Assembly (NCBI RefSeq): GCF_019890615.1
Contig: NZ_JAINVZ010000002.1
Location: 434,001 to 498,000, forward strand
Length of the DNA: 64,000 nucleotides
From: Streptantibioticus parmotrematis
GTDB taxonomy: Bacteria > Actinomycetota > Actinomycetes > Streptomycetales > Streptomycetaceae
Reading direction: 5' to 3'
Both the position numbers and the translations under genes were made by a program. This document shows positions 39,219 to 48,100 of the stretch, piece after piece. The notes below the pieces were generated by a model, which was not told the origin of the DNA, did not search any database, and was given only the letters and a program-made list of their open reading frames with translations. Each line of letters starts with the position of its first letter. Within the stretch, counting starts at the first letter, position 1.

Positions 39219-39872
39219 ATGTCTGACGTGGTGGAGTTGGCGGAGGCCCGGCTGCGCGGCGCGCTCGGCGAGCCGGACGCCCGCGCGGCGGTGACCTTCC
39301 TGGGCACCGGACGCATCGAGGTGCTGCGCTTCACCGGGGGCGGCGCCGGGCCCGACCGCGACGGCTCCAGGCCTGACGGCTCCGGGCCCGACGGCTCCAG
39401 GCCCGACGGCGACGTGGTGCGCTACGCGACGCTCGGGATGTCGCGGGAGCCGATGAGCGATCCGACCTCGCCCACCGCCGACCCGGTGCGCGGACCGCGT
39501 GCCGAACTGGTGCTGTCGGTACGGGCCGGCCGCGCCGACACCGACAAGGCGCTGCGCCCGCTGGCCGTGCTCGCCGCGTCGCCGCAGGTCGAGGGCGTGG
39601 TCGTGGCACCGGGCGGGTCGCTGGACCTGGGCGAGCCGCTGTGGCCAGGGGCGCCGTTCTCCGCGGTGCTGGTGGCCGAGCCGGGCGGGCTGGTCGAGGA
39701 CCTGGAACTGGACGAGCCGATGGACCCGGTCCGCTTCTTCCCGTTGCTGCCGATGACGGCCAACGAGGCCGCCTGGAAGCGGGTGCACGGCGCCGCCGCC
39801 CTCCAGGAACGCTGGCTGGCGGCGGGCACCGATCTGCGCGACCCGCTGCGGGCCGGGGTCGACCTGGGCTGA
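39219..39872 (+). CDS. Suppressor-of-fused (SUFU) domain protein
   Basis: A 217-residue cytoplasmic protein with the bacterial SUFU domain: VVRYATLGMSREPMSDP, RAELVLSVRAG and, towards the end, FFPLLPMTANEAAWKRVHG. These proteins are widespread in bacteria; several take part in toxin immunity, others are of unknown role. Residues 47-62 are a low-complexity insertion GSRPDGSGPDGSRPDG made by three 15-bp DNA repeats (39360-39404). ATG 39219. No toxin gene lies beside it, so an immunity role is not indicated. Confidence 0.85.
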   Translation: MSDVVELAEARLRGALGEPDARAAVTFLGTGRIEVLRFTGGGAGPDRDGSRPDGSGPDGSRPDGDVVRYATLGMSREPMSDPTSPTADPVRGPRAELVLSVRAGRADTDKALRPLAVLAASPQVEGVVVAPGGSLDLGEPLWPGAPFSAVLVAEPGGLVEDLELDEPMDPVRFFPLLPMTANEAAWKRVHGAAALQERWLAAGTDLRDPLRAGVDLG

Positions 39873-39937
39873 CGGCGGCGCGCTCCTCCCGTACGGGTAC
39901 GGGACGCGCGGCCGTCCTTCCCGTACGGGACGCGCGG

Positions 39938-41197
39938 TCAGTCGGCGAACACCGCCACGCTGTCCCGCGTCGCGTGCGCGGGCTCCAACTCCTCCGCGTC
40001 GTGCCGCAGTTGGCGCCGCCGGACCACCACGATGCCCGAGCCCACCAGCGCGGCGAGCCCGGCGACCAGGAACGGCACGTGCAGGTTCGTCCAGCCCGCG
40101 ATCTTCGGCGCGAGGTAGGGCGCGGCGGCCGCCGCGAACCAGCGCACGAAGTTGTAGCCCGCGCTCGCCACCGGCCGCGGCGCGTCCGAGACGCCGAGCG
40201 CCAGCTCGGTGAAGACGGTGTTGTTCAGGCCGATGAACGCGCCGGAGACGATGGTCGCCACGACCGCGGTGGTGTGGCTCCCGTAGCCGAGCACCACCAG
40301 GTCGAGCGCGAGCAGCACCAGCGAGGTGCCCAGCACCTTCAGCGACCCGAAGCGTTCCTGCGCGCGCGGCGCGACCAGCACCGAGAAGACCGCCAGCAGC
40401 AGCCCCCAGGCGAAGAAGACGCCGCCGGAGCGGTACGGGCTCATGTCGAGCACGAAGGGGGTGAAGGCCAGCACGGTGAAGAACGCGTAGTTGTAGAAGA
40501 ACGCGCTCGCGGCGGCGGACGCCAGCCCGCCGTGCCCCAGGGCCCGGATCGGGTCGAGCACCGAGGTCTTGCGCGCGGGCTTCGGCTGCTCCTTCAGGAA
40601 GCAGGTGATGGCGACGAACCCGATGGCCATCAGGACGGCGGTGCCGAAGAACGGGTAGCGCCACTTGAGGTTGCCCAGGATCGCGCCGACCAGCGGACCG
40701 CAGGCCATGCCGAGACCGAGCGCCGACTCGTACAGCAGGATCGCCGCCGCGCTGCCTCCGGCGGCCGCGCCGACGATGACGGCGAGCGAGGTGGAGACGA
40801 ACAACGCGTTGCCCAGGCCCCATCCGGCGCGGAAGCCGACGAGTTCGCCGACCGAGTGCGAGGTGCCGGCCAGCGCCGCGAAGACCACCACCAGCGCCAG
40901 CCCGGCCAGCAGCGTCTTGCGCCCGCCGATCCGGCTGGAGACGAAGCCGGTGATCAGCATGGCGAACGCGGTGATCAGGAAGTAGCTGGTGAACAGCAGC
41001 GACACCTGGCTCGGGGTGGCGTTCAGCCCCTTGGCGATGGACGGCAGGATCGGGTCGACCAGGCCGATGCCCATGAACGCGACGACGGCCGCGCCCGCGG
41101 TCGCCCACACGGCCCTGGGCTGCTTCAGCAGGCTCCGGGCGCCCTCGTCGAACGGGTCCTGCTCGCGGGTGTCCGGACGCGGGTCGGTGCGTGGCAC
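39938..41197 (-). CDS. MFS transporter, probable efflux pump
   Basis: A 419-residue twelve-helix major facilitator. Typical motifs are GLVDPILPSIAKGL in helix 1 and the motif-A loop GFVSSRIGGRKTLLAG between helices 2 and 3; ESALGLGMACGPLVGAILGN resembles motif C of drug-proton antiporters. A central cytoplasmic loop contains KEQPKPARKTSVLDPIRAL. GTG 41197 follows GAGGAG. No regulator gene is beside it, but its promoter carries direct and inverted repeats (41262-41298), so a distant MarR/TetR-type regulator probably controls it. Confidence 0.92.
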   Translation of the reverse strand: MPRTDPRPDTREQDPFDEGARSLLKQPRAVWATAGAAVVAFMGIGLVDPILPSIAKGLNATPSQVSLLFTSYFLITAFAMLITGFVSSRIGGRKTLLAGLALVVVFAALAGTSHSVGELVGFRAGWGLGNALFVSTSLAVIVGAAAGGSAAAILLYESALGLGMACGPLVGAILGNLKWRYPFFGTAVLMAIGFVAITCFLKEQPKPARKTSVLDPIRALGHGGLASAAASAFFYNYAFFTVLAFTPFVLDMSPYRSGGVFFAWGLLLAVFSVLVAPRAQERFGSLKVLGTSLVLLALDLVVLGYGSHTTAVVATIVSGAFIGLNNTVFTELALGVSDAPRPVASAGYNFVRWFAAAAAPYLAPKIAGWTNLHVPFLVAGLAALVGSGIVVVRRRQLRHDAEELEPAHATRDSVAVFAD

Positions 41198-41261
41198 GGT
41201 GGCTCCTCACTCCCGGATCACGACCGGGTTCACGACGTCCTCAGGTAGTTGTGCTTTACAT

Positions 41262-41298
41262 ACATTACGTCGGCGAAGCCGATAGATGCAAGATGCAA
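41262..41298 (-). promoter_or_regulatory. MFS promoter with operator-like repeats
   Basis: Read on the minus strand, TTGCAT (41286-41291) and TAATGT (41262-41267) form a -35/-10 pair with an 18-bp spacer. The -35 is duplicated seven bases upstream (41293-41298), and the spacer contains TCGGC-GAA-GCCGA (41270-41282). A repressor bound to the spacer palindrome would block RNA polymerase. Confidence 0.55.
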
Positions 41299-41411
41299 CT
41301 ACATGTCCGGGTGTCCGGCGGGCGCGCGGCCTCGTCCGTACCCCAACGACCCACCGCAGATGGGTGATCGTCCTTGACGACCCCCGGCGCGGGGGAGGAC
41401 CGTGGGTCGCT

Positions 41412-42080
41412 ATGAGGGGTGAACCCAGTTGCCCGAAGTGCGGTGGCCGGGTCCGGGCGCCCGGCCTCTTCGCCGATTCCTGGCAGTGCGACGAACACGG
41501 GACCGTGTATCCGTTGCAGCCCGTGGTGCCGCCGAGCGTGGAAGCGCTCGGCGTCGCCGTGAACCGCTCCCGGGTGCCCGTCTGGATGCCCTGGCCGCTG
41601 CCGGTCGGCTGGCTGTTCACCGGGATCGCCGCCGCCGGGGACGACCGCAGCGGCGGCCGCGCGACCGCGGTGGCCTGCTCCGGACCCGGACCGCTGGGCG
41701 GACCGGGGGAGCTGCTCTTCGTCGCCGAGGAGCTGGGCGTCGGCCTCGGCGCCCGGTACGCGGGCATCCCCGGGCCCGACCCCGGCCCGCGCATGTGCGT
41801 CGACCAGCCCCCGCACGCCAAGGTGCTGGCCGCCGGCCGCCCCACGCCGCTGTGGCACGTCGCCAACGCGCCCCCCGACCGGGCCGTCTTCGCGGGCGAG
41901 GCGTGCGGCCTGTGGCTGTGGGCGGTCGCCTGGCCCGAGCAGTCCGGCCTGCTGCTCTACGACGAACTCGTGCTGACCGACCTGCGGGACGCCGGGGCGG
42001 AGGTGGACCTGCTGCCCTGCGGGGCGCTGTCGCCCCGGCTGATCGGCCGACCCGTGCCGGGGCCCCTCGGCCCGGGGTGA
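41412..42080 (+). CDS. DUF6758-type zinc-ribbon protein
   Basis: A 222-residue conserved streptomycete protein. It begins with a zinc-ribbon (EPSCPKCGGRVRAPGLFADS, WQCDEHGTVYPL: C-x2-C then C..H). A region with WMPWPLPVGWLFTGIAAAGD and a hydrophobic GEACGLWLWAVAWPEQSGLL follows. Some homologues are labelled phosphotransacetylase, but no such motif is present here. ATG 41412. I recall these as DUF6758; function is unknown. Confidence 0.75.
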   Translation: MRGEPSCPKCGGRVRAPGLFADSWQCDEHGTVYPLQPVVPPSVEALGVAVNRSRVPVWMPWPLPVGWLFTGIAAAGDDRSGGRATAVACSGPGPLGGPGELLFVAEELGVGLGARYAGIPGPDPGPRMCVDQPPHAKVLAAGRPTPLWHVANAPPDRAVFAGEACGLWLWAVAWPEQSGLLLYDELVLTDLRDAGAEVDLLPCGALSPRLIGRPVPGPLGPG

Positions 42081-42198
42081 CGCATCCGACCCCTGTCCTG
42101 GGATTTGCCGGTAGCGAGCGGCAGTTATCCTTGGTTTCGCAAGTACGCCACCATGGCGATCGCCGTCACGAATCGAAGGCAGGGAAGGAGTCCACGTC

Positions 42199-43056
42199 GT
42201 GCGTATCGACCTGCACGCCCACTCCACCGCCTCCGACGGCACGGACACCCCCGCCGAGCTGGTACGCAACGCCGCCGCCGAGGGCCTCGACGTCGTCGCC
42301 CTCACCGACCACGACACCGTCGGCGGGTACGCGGAGGCCGCCGACGCGGTCCGCGCGCTGGGCGGCGCGCTCACCCTGGTCACCGGCGCCGAGCTGTCCT
42401 GCCGACTGGACGGCACCAGCCTGCACATGCTCGCCTACCTCTTCGACCCCGCCGAACCCGCTCTCGCCGCCGAACGCGAACTCGTCCGCGACGACCGGGT
42501 GCCGCGCGCGAAGGGCATGGTCGCCAGGCTGCGCGACCTCGGCGTGCCGATCACCTGGGAGCAGGTCGCCCGGATCGCCGGGAACGGCAGCGTCGGGCGC
42601 CCGCACGTCGCCTCCGCCCTGGTCGAACTGGGCGTCGTGGAGACCGTCTCGGACGCCTTCACCGAGGAGTGGCTGGCCGACGGCGGTCGCGCGTACGTGG
42701 AGAAGCACGAGCTGGACCCCTTCGACGCCATCCGCCTGGTCAAGGGCGCCGGCGGCGTCACCGTCTTCGCCCACCCGGCCGCCGCCAAGCGCGGCCGGAC
42801 CATTCCGGAGGCCGCGATAGCGGAGCTGGCCGCCGCGGGCCTGGACGGCATCGAGGTCGACCACATGGACCACGACGAGCCGACCCGCGCCCGGCTGCGC
42901 GCCCTCGCCGCCGAACTGGGCCTGCTGGCCACCGGCTCCAGCGACTACCACGGCAGCCGCAAGAGCTGTCGGCTCGGGGAGTACACCACCGACCCCGAGG
43001 TCTACCGGGAGATCTCCCGCCGGGCCACCGGCGCCGTGCCGATCACCGCCATCTAG
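42199..43056 (+). CDS. PHP-domain phosphoesterase (RNase AM/TrpH-like)
   Basis: A 285-residue PHP metal-dependent phosphoesterase. Metal ligands are visible in RIDLHAHSTASDGTD, ALTDHDTVGGY, GAELSC, VFAHPAA and TGSSDYHG, which covers the usual histidine/aspartate set. Relatives include 5'-3' exoribonuclease AM (YciV/TrpH) and nucleoside bisphosphate phosphatases, so RNA or pAp-type nucleotides are likely substrates. GTG 42199 follows GGGAAGGAG. It precedes marC by about 150 bp on the same strand. Confidence 0.9.
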   Translation: MRIDLHAHSTASDGTDTPAELVRNAAAEGLDVVALTDHDTVGGYAEAADAVRALGGALTLVTGAELSCRLDGTSLHMLAYLFDPAEPALAAERELVRDDRVPRAKGMVARLRDLGVPITWEQVARIAGNGSVGRPHVASALVELGVVETVSDAFTEEWLADGGRAYVEKHELDPFDAIRLVKGAGGVTVFAHPAAAKRGRTIPEAAIAELAAAGLDGIEVDHMDHDEPTRARLRALAAELGLLATGSSDYHGSRKSCRLGEYTTDPEVYREISRRATGAVPITAI

Positions 43057-43208
43057 CGCGGAACACCGGCTCCCCCCGCCCGGCCCGCCGCCCCGAACGG
43101 CGGGACACTCCCTCACGACCGCAGACCTCCCTCTCCTGCGCCGGTGCGCCCTTCTGCGCCGTCGCAGCGAACGTCCCCGCACCGCGACCGCGAAAGCTCC
43201 CACTGAAC

Positions 43209-43817
43209 ATGTTCGACGTCACCCTGTTCGGGTCGGTCTTCGTCACGCTCTTCGTGATCATGGACCCGCCCGGCATCACCCCGATCTTCATCGCCCTCAC
43301 CGGTGGCCGCGCCGCCAAGGTGCAGCGCCGGATGGCCTGGCAGGCGGTGCTCGTCGCGTTCGGCGTGATCGCCGTCTTCGCCCTGTGCGGCCAGCAGATC
43401 CTGGACTACCTGCACGTCTCGGTGCCCGCGCTGCGCATCTCCGGCGGCCTGCTCCTGCTGCTGATCGCGCTGGACCTGCTCACCGGCAAGGCGGACGAGC
43501 CGAGCCAGACCAAGGACGTCAACGTGGCCCTGGTGCCGCTGGGCATGCCGCTGCTGGCCGGTCCCGGCGCCATCGTCACCGTGATCCTCGCCGTCCAGCA
43601 CGCCAACGGCACCGGCCAGGAGCTCTCGGTGTGGGCGGCGATCGTGGCCATGCACATCGTGCTGTGGCTGACCATGCGCTACTCGCTGGCCATCATCCGG
43701 CTGATCAAGGACGGCGGCGTGGTCCTGGTGACCCGGCTGTCCGGCATGCTGCTGTCCGCCATCGCCGTGCAGCAGGTCGCCAACGGCGTCATGGGCTTCG
43801 TCCACGGCGGCAGCTGA
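43209..43817 (+). CDS. MarC-family integral membrane protein
   Basis: A 202-residue six-helix membrane protein. VTLFVIMDPPGITPIFIALT at the start, the RISGGLLLLLIALDLL helix, and MPLLAGPGAIVTVILAV are the conserved MarC features. The family was once thought to be multidrug exporters, but the transported substrate is not known. ATG 43209. It shares direction with the PHP gene and is followed by a strong terminator. Confidence 0.9.
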   Translation: MFDVTLFGSVFVTLFVIMDPPGITPIFIALTGGRAAKVQRRMAWQAVLVAFGVIAVFALCGQQILDYLHVSVPALRISGGLLLLLIALDLLTGKADEPSQTKDVNVALVPLGMPLLAGPGAIVTVILAVQHANGTGQELSVWAAIVAMHIVLWLTMRYSLAIIRLIKDGGVVLVTRLSGMLLSAIAVQQVANGVMGFVHGGS

Positions 43818-43851
43818 CCCCGGCCCCGCTGCGACCCCCCGGGTACGCGAA

Positions 43852-43881
43852 AGCGCCCCGTACCACGATGTACGGGGCGCT
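43852..43881. terminator. Terminator between marC and the 47-residue gene
   Basis: AGCGCCCCGTAC (43852-43863) pairs perfectly with GTACGGGGCGCT (43870-43881) around a 6-nt loop. It lies between converging genes and can serve both strands. Confidence 0.85.
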
Positions 43882-43904
43882 CGTTCGTCGTACTACGTCG
43901 TGAC

Positions 43905-44048
43905 CTACTGCTCCGCGGGGCGGATGTAGAGCCGCTGCCCGGTGGCGGCGGCCTGCTGCACGATCGTCTTGACGGAGGCGGCGTCCACGACGGTGCTGTC
44001 CACGGCCGTGCCGTTCGCGTCGTCGAGGCGCATGATCTCGAAGCGCAC
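43905..44048 (-). CDS. 47-residue conserved small protein
   Basis: A short protein MRFEIMRLDDANGTAVDSTV, continuing VVDAASVKTIVQQAAATGQR and ending LYIRPAEQ. It begins with GTG 44048 preceded by GGGAG, which is why a longer frame back to 44111 was not used. It reads as one beta hairpin plus one helix. Homologues are common in Streptomyces as hypothetical proteins; the role is unknown. A distinct AT-rich promoter zone lies 110-180 bp upstream, suggesting separate control. Confidence 0.8.
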   Translation of the reverse strand: MRFEIMRLDDANGTAVDSTVVDAASVKTIVQQAAATGQRLYIRPAEQ

Positions 44049-44159
44049 TGGCTTCTCCCTTCGTCCGTCCCGCGACGGGCGCGGGGTCGAGACCTTCGGA
44101 CACTCCTCCATTGGAGAGCCGCGCTGCTTCGCGGCGGCTTCGGCCGGATTGCCTGCCCG

Positions 44160-44225
44160 TTACATCTCGTCTCAACGAACGTAGGTAAGAAAATATTCCG
44201 TACGCTAAGGAAAAATTTTCGGTGC
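44160..44225 (-). promoter_or_regulatory. AT-rich promoter zone of the 47-residue gene
   Basis: This short segment is far lower in GC than the genome (for example TAAGAAAATATTCCGTACGC and AAGGAAAAATTTTC). It sits between the alpha/beta hydrolase stop and the small gene, both on the minus strand, so it most likely holds the small gene's promoter and perhaps the hydrolase terminator. Confidence 0.5.
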
Positions 44226-44229
44226 CTAA

Positions 44230-45120
44230 TTACTGACGAGTAGCCGACGGGGGGACGTCGCCCCAGAACGCGTCCAGCACCGCCGCCGTCGCCTCGGGAC
44301 GCTCGGCGTTGGGGGAGTGCTCGGCGCCCTCGATCACCTCGCGCCGCGCGCCCAGCCGCTCCGCCATCGCGTCCAGCCACGGCACCGGCCACGCGTAGTC
44401 CACCGCGCCGGACACCACCAGCTTGGGCAGCGCCACCGCCGCCAGCTCGGCCACCCGGTCCGGCTCGGCCACCAGCTGGCGGCCGGTCACGATCAGCTGC
44501 TCGGGCACGTTCGCCACCCAGCGCCGGTGCAGGAACGCGTCGAGCCCCTCCGGCATCCCGTCCGGCTCCGCGCCCCCGGCGGCGGCCGTCGGGTCCTCGG
44601 CGTCCAGCGCCCGCATCGCCCGCCAGACCGTCTCCATGTCCATCGTGACCAGCGCCCGCAGCAGCATCCCGGTGCGCTTGCGCTGGTCCTCCTCGATCGC
44701 GGCGGGGCCCGAGCTCATCAGCGTCAGCGACGCCCACGGCCCGGCGTCCGCCAGCACCGCGCTGCGCGCCACCAGCCCGCCGAACGAGTGCCCCAGCAGG
44801 TGCACGGGGCCCGCGTCCAGCGCCGCCGCCTGCGCCAGCAGATCGGCGACCAGCTCCTCGCGGGCGTACGCCGACTCCTCGCGCGGCCCGCCGGACTCGA
44901 ACTGCCCGCGCCCGTCCACCGCGACGACCCGCCAGCCCGCCCGCGCCAGCGGGTCGAGCAGCGCCACGAAGTCCTCCTTGCTGCCGGTGAACCCGGGCAC
45001 CAGCAGCGCGGTCCCGCGCCGCGCCTCTCCCGCGTCCAGCACGGCGAACTCGCCGCGCGCGGTGGGCAGCCGGTACGCCCGCGCGGACTCGGGCACGTCG
45101 AGGATCGGAGGTCGGCTCAT
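44230..45120 (-). CDS. Alpha/beta hydrolase
   Basis: A 296-residue cytoplasmic hydrolase. The nucleophile elbow GHSFGG (serine near residue 112), the oxyanion-type GFTGSKEDF, aspartate in SGAVDYAWP and a late EGAEHSPNAERP histidine make a complete triad. An insertion of about 70 helical residues (IEEDQRKRTGMLLRALVTMD) forms the cap. The substrate, an ester or similar bond, is not evident. It is a single gene next to the helicase terminator. Confidence 0.88.
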   Translation of the reverse strand: MSRPPILDVPESARAYRLPTARGEFAVLDAGEARRGTALLVPGFTGSKEDFVALLDPLARAGWRVVAVDGRGQFESGGPREESAYAREELVADLLAQAAALDAGPVHLLGHSFGGLVARSAVLADAGPWASLTLMSSGPAAIEEDQRKRTGMLLRALVTMDMETVWRAMRALDAEDPTAAAGGAEPDGMPEGLDAFLHRRWVANVPEQLIVTGRQLVAEPDRVAELAAVALPKLVVSGAVDYAWPVPWLDAMAERLGARREVIEGAEHSPNAERPEATAAVLDAFWGDVPPSATRQ

Positions 45121-45153
45121 GCGGCCAGGCTAACCGCCCGCGATCAACGCGAA

Positions 45154-45186
45154 ACGGCCCGCACCCCCGTCCGGGGTGCGGGCCGT
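45154..45186 (-). terminator. Terminator of the second DEAD-box helicase gene
   Basis: ACGGCCCGCACCCC (45154-45167) pairs with GGGGTGCGGGCCGT (45173-45186) around a 5-nt loop, 35 bp beyond the helicase stop. Confidence 0.85.
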
Positions 45187-45221
45187 CCGTGGCGTGCGAC
45201 GGTGTGCGAGATCCCGGAGGA

Positions 45222-46934
45222 TCAGGCTTCCGTCGTGGGCTCCGCCTTGGCGGTCGCGCGGGTCCTGCGACGGCGGCGGGCGGGCTTGGCCTCACCCTCG
45301 GCCGCCTCACGCGGCGCGGCGGTCGCGGCGGGCGCGGCCTCCACGGTCGCCGTGGCGGTGCCGCCGGTGCCGGACTCCGCGGCCGCCGGGGCGCCCGAGC
45401 GGGTACGACGGCGGCGGCGCGGCGCCGGACGCGACGCGGGCGCGTCACCCTCGGCGGTCGACTCCGCCGCGGGCCGCTCGGCGGGCGCGGGCACGGTCGC
45501 GGCCGACTCGTCCACCGGAGCGCCGCTGCGGGTGCGACGGCGCTGGCGCGGGGCGCGCTCCCGCTTGGGGCGCTCGGCCGGGGCGGTCGAGGCGGCCGGA
45601 CCCGAGGAGGACTTGCGGCCGCGGCCGCCGGTCTCGCCCAGGTCCTCGATCTCCTCGGCACCGAGCCCGGCCCGGGTGCGCTCGGCGCGCGGCAGCACGC
45701 CCTTGGTGCCCTCCGGGATGCCCAGCAGCTCGTACAGGTGCGGGGAGGTCGAGTAGGTCTCCTCCGGGGCGTTGAACGGCAGGTCCAGCGCCTTGTTGAT
45801 CAGCTGCCAGCGCGGGATGTCGTCCCAGTCGACCAGGGTGATCGCGATGCCGGAGTTGCCCGCCCGGCCGGTGCGGCCGACGCGGTGCAGGTAGGTCTTC
45901 TCGTCCTCGGGGGACTGGTAGTTGATGACGTGCGTCACGCCGTCCACGTCGATGCCGCGCGCGGCGACGTCGGTGCAGACCAGCACGTCGACCTTGCCGT
46001 TGCGGAACGCGCGCAGCGCCTGCTCGCGGGCGCCCTGGCCCAGGTCGCCGTGGACCGCGCCGGCCGCGAAGCCGCGCTGGGTCAGCTGGTCGGCGATGTC
46101 GGCGGCGGTGCGCTTGGTACGGCAGAAGATCATCGCCAGCCCGCGGCCCTCGGCCTGCAGGACCCGGGCGACCAGCTCCGGCTTGTCCATCGAGTGCGCG
46201 CGGAAGACGTGCTGCGTGATGTTGGCCACGGTCGCGCCCTCGTCGTCCGGCGCGGTGGCGCGGATGTGGGTGGGCTGCGACATGTAGCGGCGGGCGAGCG
46301 AGATGACCTGGCCCGGCATGGTCGCCGAGAACAGCATGGTCTGCCGCTTCTTCGGCAGCATCTCCATGATCTTCTCGACGTCGGGCAGGAAGCCCAGGTC
46401 GAGCATCTCGTCGGCCTCGTCGAGCACGAGCGCGCGCACGGACTTCAGGTTCAGCTTGCGCTGGCCGGCCAGGTCGAGCAGGCGGCCCGGGGTGCCGACG
46501 ACCACGTCGACGCCCTTCTTGAGCGCCTCGACCTGCGGCTCGTAGGCACGGCCGCCGTAGATGGCCAGGACCCGCACGTTGCGGACCTTGCCGGCGGTCA
46601 GCAGGTCGTTGGTGACCTGGGTGCACAGCTCGCGGGTGGGCACGACGACCAGGGCCTGCGGCCCGTCGCTCAGCGCCTCGGGGGCCGCGCGGCCCGCCTC
46701 GACGTCGGCGGGCACGGTGACCCGCTCCAGCAGCGGCAGGCCGAAGCCCAGCGTCTTGCCGGTGCCGGTCTTGGCCTGGCCGATGACGTCGCTGCCCGAG
46801 AGGGCGACCGGGAGGGTCATCTCCTGGATGGGGAACGGAGTGGTGATGCCGACGGCTTCCAGGGCCTCGGCGGTCTCGGGGAGGATCCCGAGATCACGGA
46901 AAGTCGTGGTGGACAGGATGCTTGCCTCTTCCAT
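45222..46934 (-). CDS. DEAD-box RNA helicase with repetitive basic tail (RhlE-like)
   Basis: A 570-residue RNA helicase. Core motifs are PFPIQEMTLP, AKTGTGKT (54-61), PTRELC, TPGRLLDL, LDEADEMLDLGF, SAT and HRVGRTGRAG, covering residues 10-380. The last 130 residues are Ala/Glu/Pro-rich and carry three copies of an RRRTRSGAP-type basic motif, a likely RNA-binding tail. ATG 46934. Its neighbours (ferritin-like, DUF3107, TetR) match Rv3211-Rv3208, so it is the equivalent of mycobacterial rhlE. A 428-bp gap upstream suggests a long leader. Confidence 0.94.
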   Translation of the reverse strand: MEEASILSTTTFRDLGILPETAEALEAVGITTPFPIQEMTLPVALSGSDVIGQAKTGTGKTLGFGLPLLERVTVPADVEAGRAAPEALSDGPQALVVVPTRELCTQVTNDLLTAGKVRNVRVLAIYGGRAYEPQVEALKKGVDVVVGTPGRLLDLAGQRKLNLKSVRALVLDEADEMLDLGFLPDVEKIMEMLPKKRQTMLFSATMPGQVISLARRYMSQPTHIRATAPDDEGATVANITQHVFRAHSMDKPELVARVLQAEGRGLAMIFCRTKRTAADIADQLTQRGFAAGAVHGDLGQGAREQALRAFRNGKVDVLVCTDVAARGIDVDGVTHVINYQSPEDEKTYLHRVGRTGRAGNSGIAITLVDWDDIPRWQLINKALDLPFNAPEETYSTSPHLYELLGIPEGTKGVLPRAERTRAGLGAEEIEDLGETGGRGRKSSSGPAASTAPAERPKRERAPRQRRRTRSGAPVDESAATVPAPAERPAAESTAEGDAPASRPAPRRRRRTRSGAPAAAESGTGGTATATVEAAPAATAAPREAAEGEAKPARRRRRTRATAKAEPTTEA

Positions 46935-47362
46935 CAGCGCGGCGCCGTACGGTGAGGGGGGTCGAGCTTCCGGCCGGCGTCATGCTCTGCCGTGCCGGGC
47001 GCTGACCGCGCCTTGTGTGTCGTCGTACGGCCGCTTCGGGTCGTACGAGGAGCGCGGGACCGCGGCCCTCACGTGCGCCGCGAGCGGGCCCGCCCACAGG
47101 GAGGTGGGAGGGCTGTCGGTTCGGAGCCGATCGGGCCACCGACCGGGCATCCGCATTCGTGGATGAGTCCGCCGACTCATTCGGCGGGCTCTCTTACCAC
47201 TGTACCCCGGAACCGCTCACGCGTGGCGGATCGATTCTCTCGGGCTGTCGCCGGGCGTGCGCCCGCGCACGCCCGGGCCCGCGTCCGTGCGCCGTGGCCG
47301 GGAAGGCCCCGCGGCGCCGGGCGGGGCTCTCGCGGGGGCGCGGGCGGACTATTGTGCCGAGC
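46935..47362. promoter_or_regulatory. 428-bp divergent gap with perfect stem-loop
   Basis: No gene is supported between the helicase (minus) and the ferritin-like gene (plus). ATGAGTC-CGCC-GACTCAT (47163-47180) is a perfect 7-bp inverted repeat in a less GC-rich stretch, and CGTACG-rich short repeats occur near 47025-47050. The helicase may have a leader of 200 nt or more, like the other helicase in the window. Confidence 0.4.
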
Positions 47363-48097
47363 ATGCAGACGCCTGACGAGACTTCCGAGCAGCCCGAGCC
47401 CACCGGGATCGCCGCCCAGGACTGGACGACCGCCGCCGCCGACCCGCAGTACCGGGCCGCCGTCGTCGACCTGCTCGGCGCGCTCGCCTACGGGGAGCTG
47501 GCCGCGTTCGAACGGCTCGCGGAGGACGCGAAGCTCGCGCCGACGCTGGCCGACAAGGCGGAACTGGCCAAGATGGCGTCGGCGGAGTTCGCCCACTTCG
47601 AGCGGCTGCGGGGGCGGCTGGCCGAGATCGGCGAGGAGCCGACCGCCGCGATGGAGCCGTTCGCGGCGGCCCTGGACGGCTTCCACAAGCAGACCGCGCC
47701 GTCCGACTGGCTGGAGGGCCTGGTCAAGGCGTACGTGGGCGACTCGATCGCCAGCGACTTCTACCGGGAGGTCGCGGCGCGGCTGGACTCCGACTCCCGG
47801 GGGTTGGTGCTGGGCGTCCTCGACGACACTGGGCACGCGAGCTTCGCGGTGGAGAAGGTACGGGCCGCGATCGAGGCGGAACCGCGGGTCGGCGGGCGGC
47901 TCGCGCTGTGGGCGCGGCGGCTGATGGGCGAGGCGCTGTCGCAGGCTCAGCGGGTCGTCGCCGAACGTGACGCGCTGTCCACGATGCTGGTCGGGGGCGT
48001 GGCGGACGGCTTCGACCTCGCGGAGGTCGGCCGGATGTTCACCCGGATCACGGAAGCGCACACCAAGCGGATGTCGGCGCTCGGGCTCGCGTCCTAG
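47363..48097 (+). CDS. Ferritin-like fold protein (MiaE-like)
   Basis: A 244-residue all-helical protein of the ferritin-like superfamily. Helices with YGELAAFERLAEDAKLAPTL, MASAEFAHFERLRGRLAEIG and DDTGHASFAVEKVRAAI supply Glu and His residues at positions suited to a di-iron site (E in YGELAAFE, E and H in SAEFAHFE, H in TGHASF). tRNA-hydroxylase MiaE shares this fold. It corresponds to Rv3210c; the reaction is unknown. ATG 47363. Confidence 0.8.
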   Translation: MQTPDETSEQPEPTGIAAQDWTTAAADPQYRAAVVDLLGALAYGELAAFERLAEDAKLAPTLADKAELAKMASAEFAHFERLRGRLAEIGEEPTAAMEPFAAALDGFHKQTAPSDWLEGLVKAYVGDSIASDFYREVAARLDSDSRGLVLGVLDDTGHASFAVEKVRAAIEAEPRVGGRLALWARRLMGEALSQAQRVVAERDALSTMLVGGVADGFDLAEVGRMFTRITEAHTKRMSALGLAS

Positions 48098-48100
48098 CCG

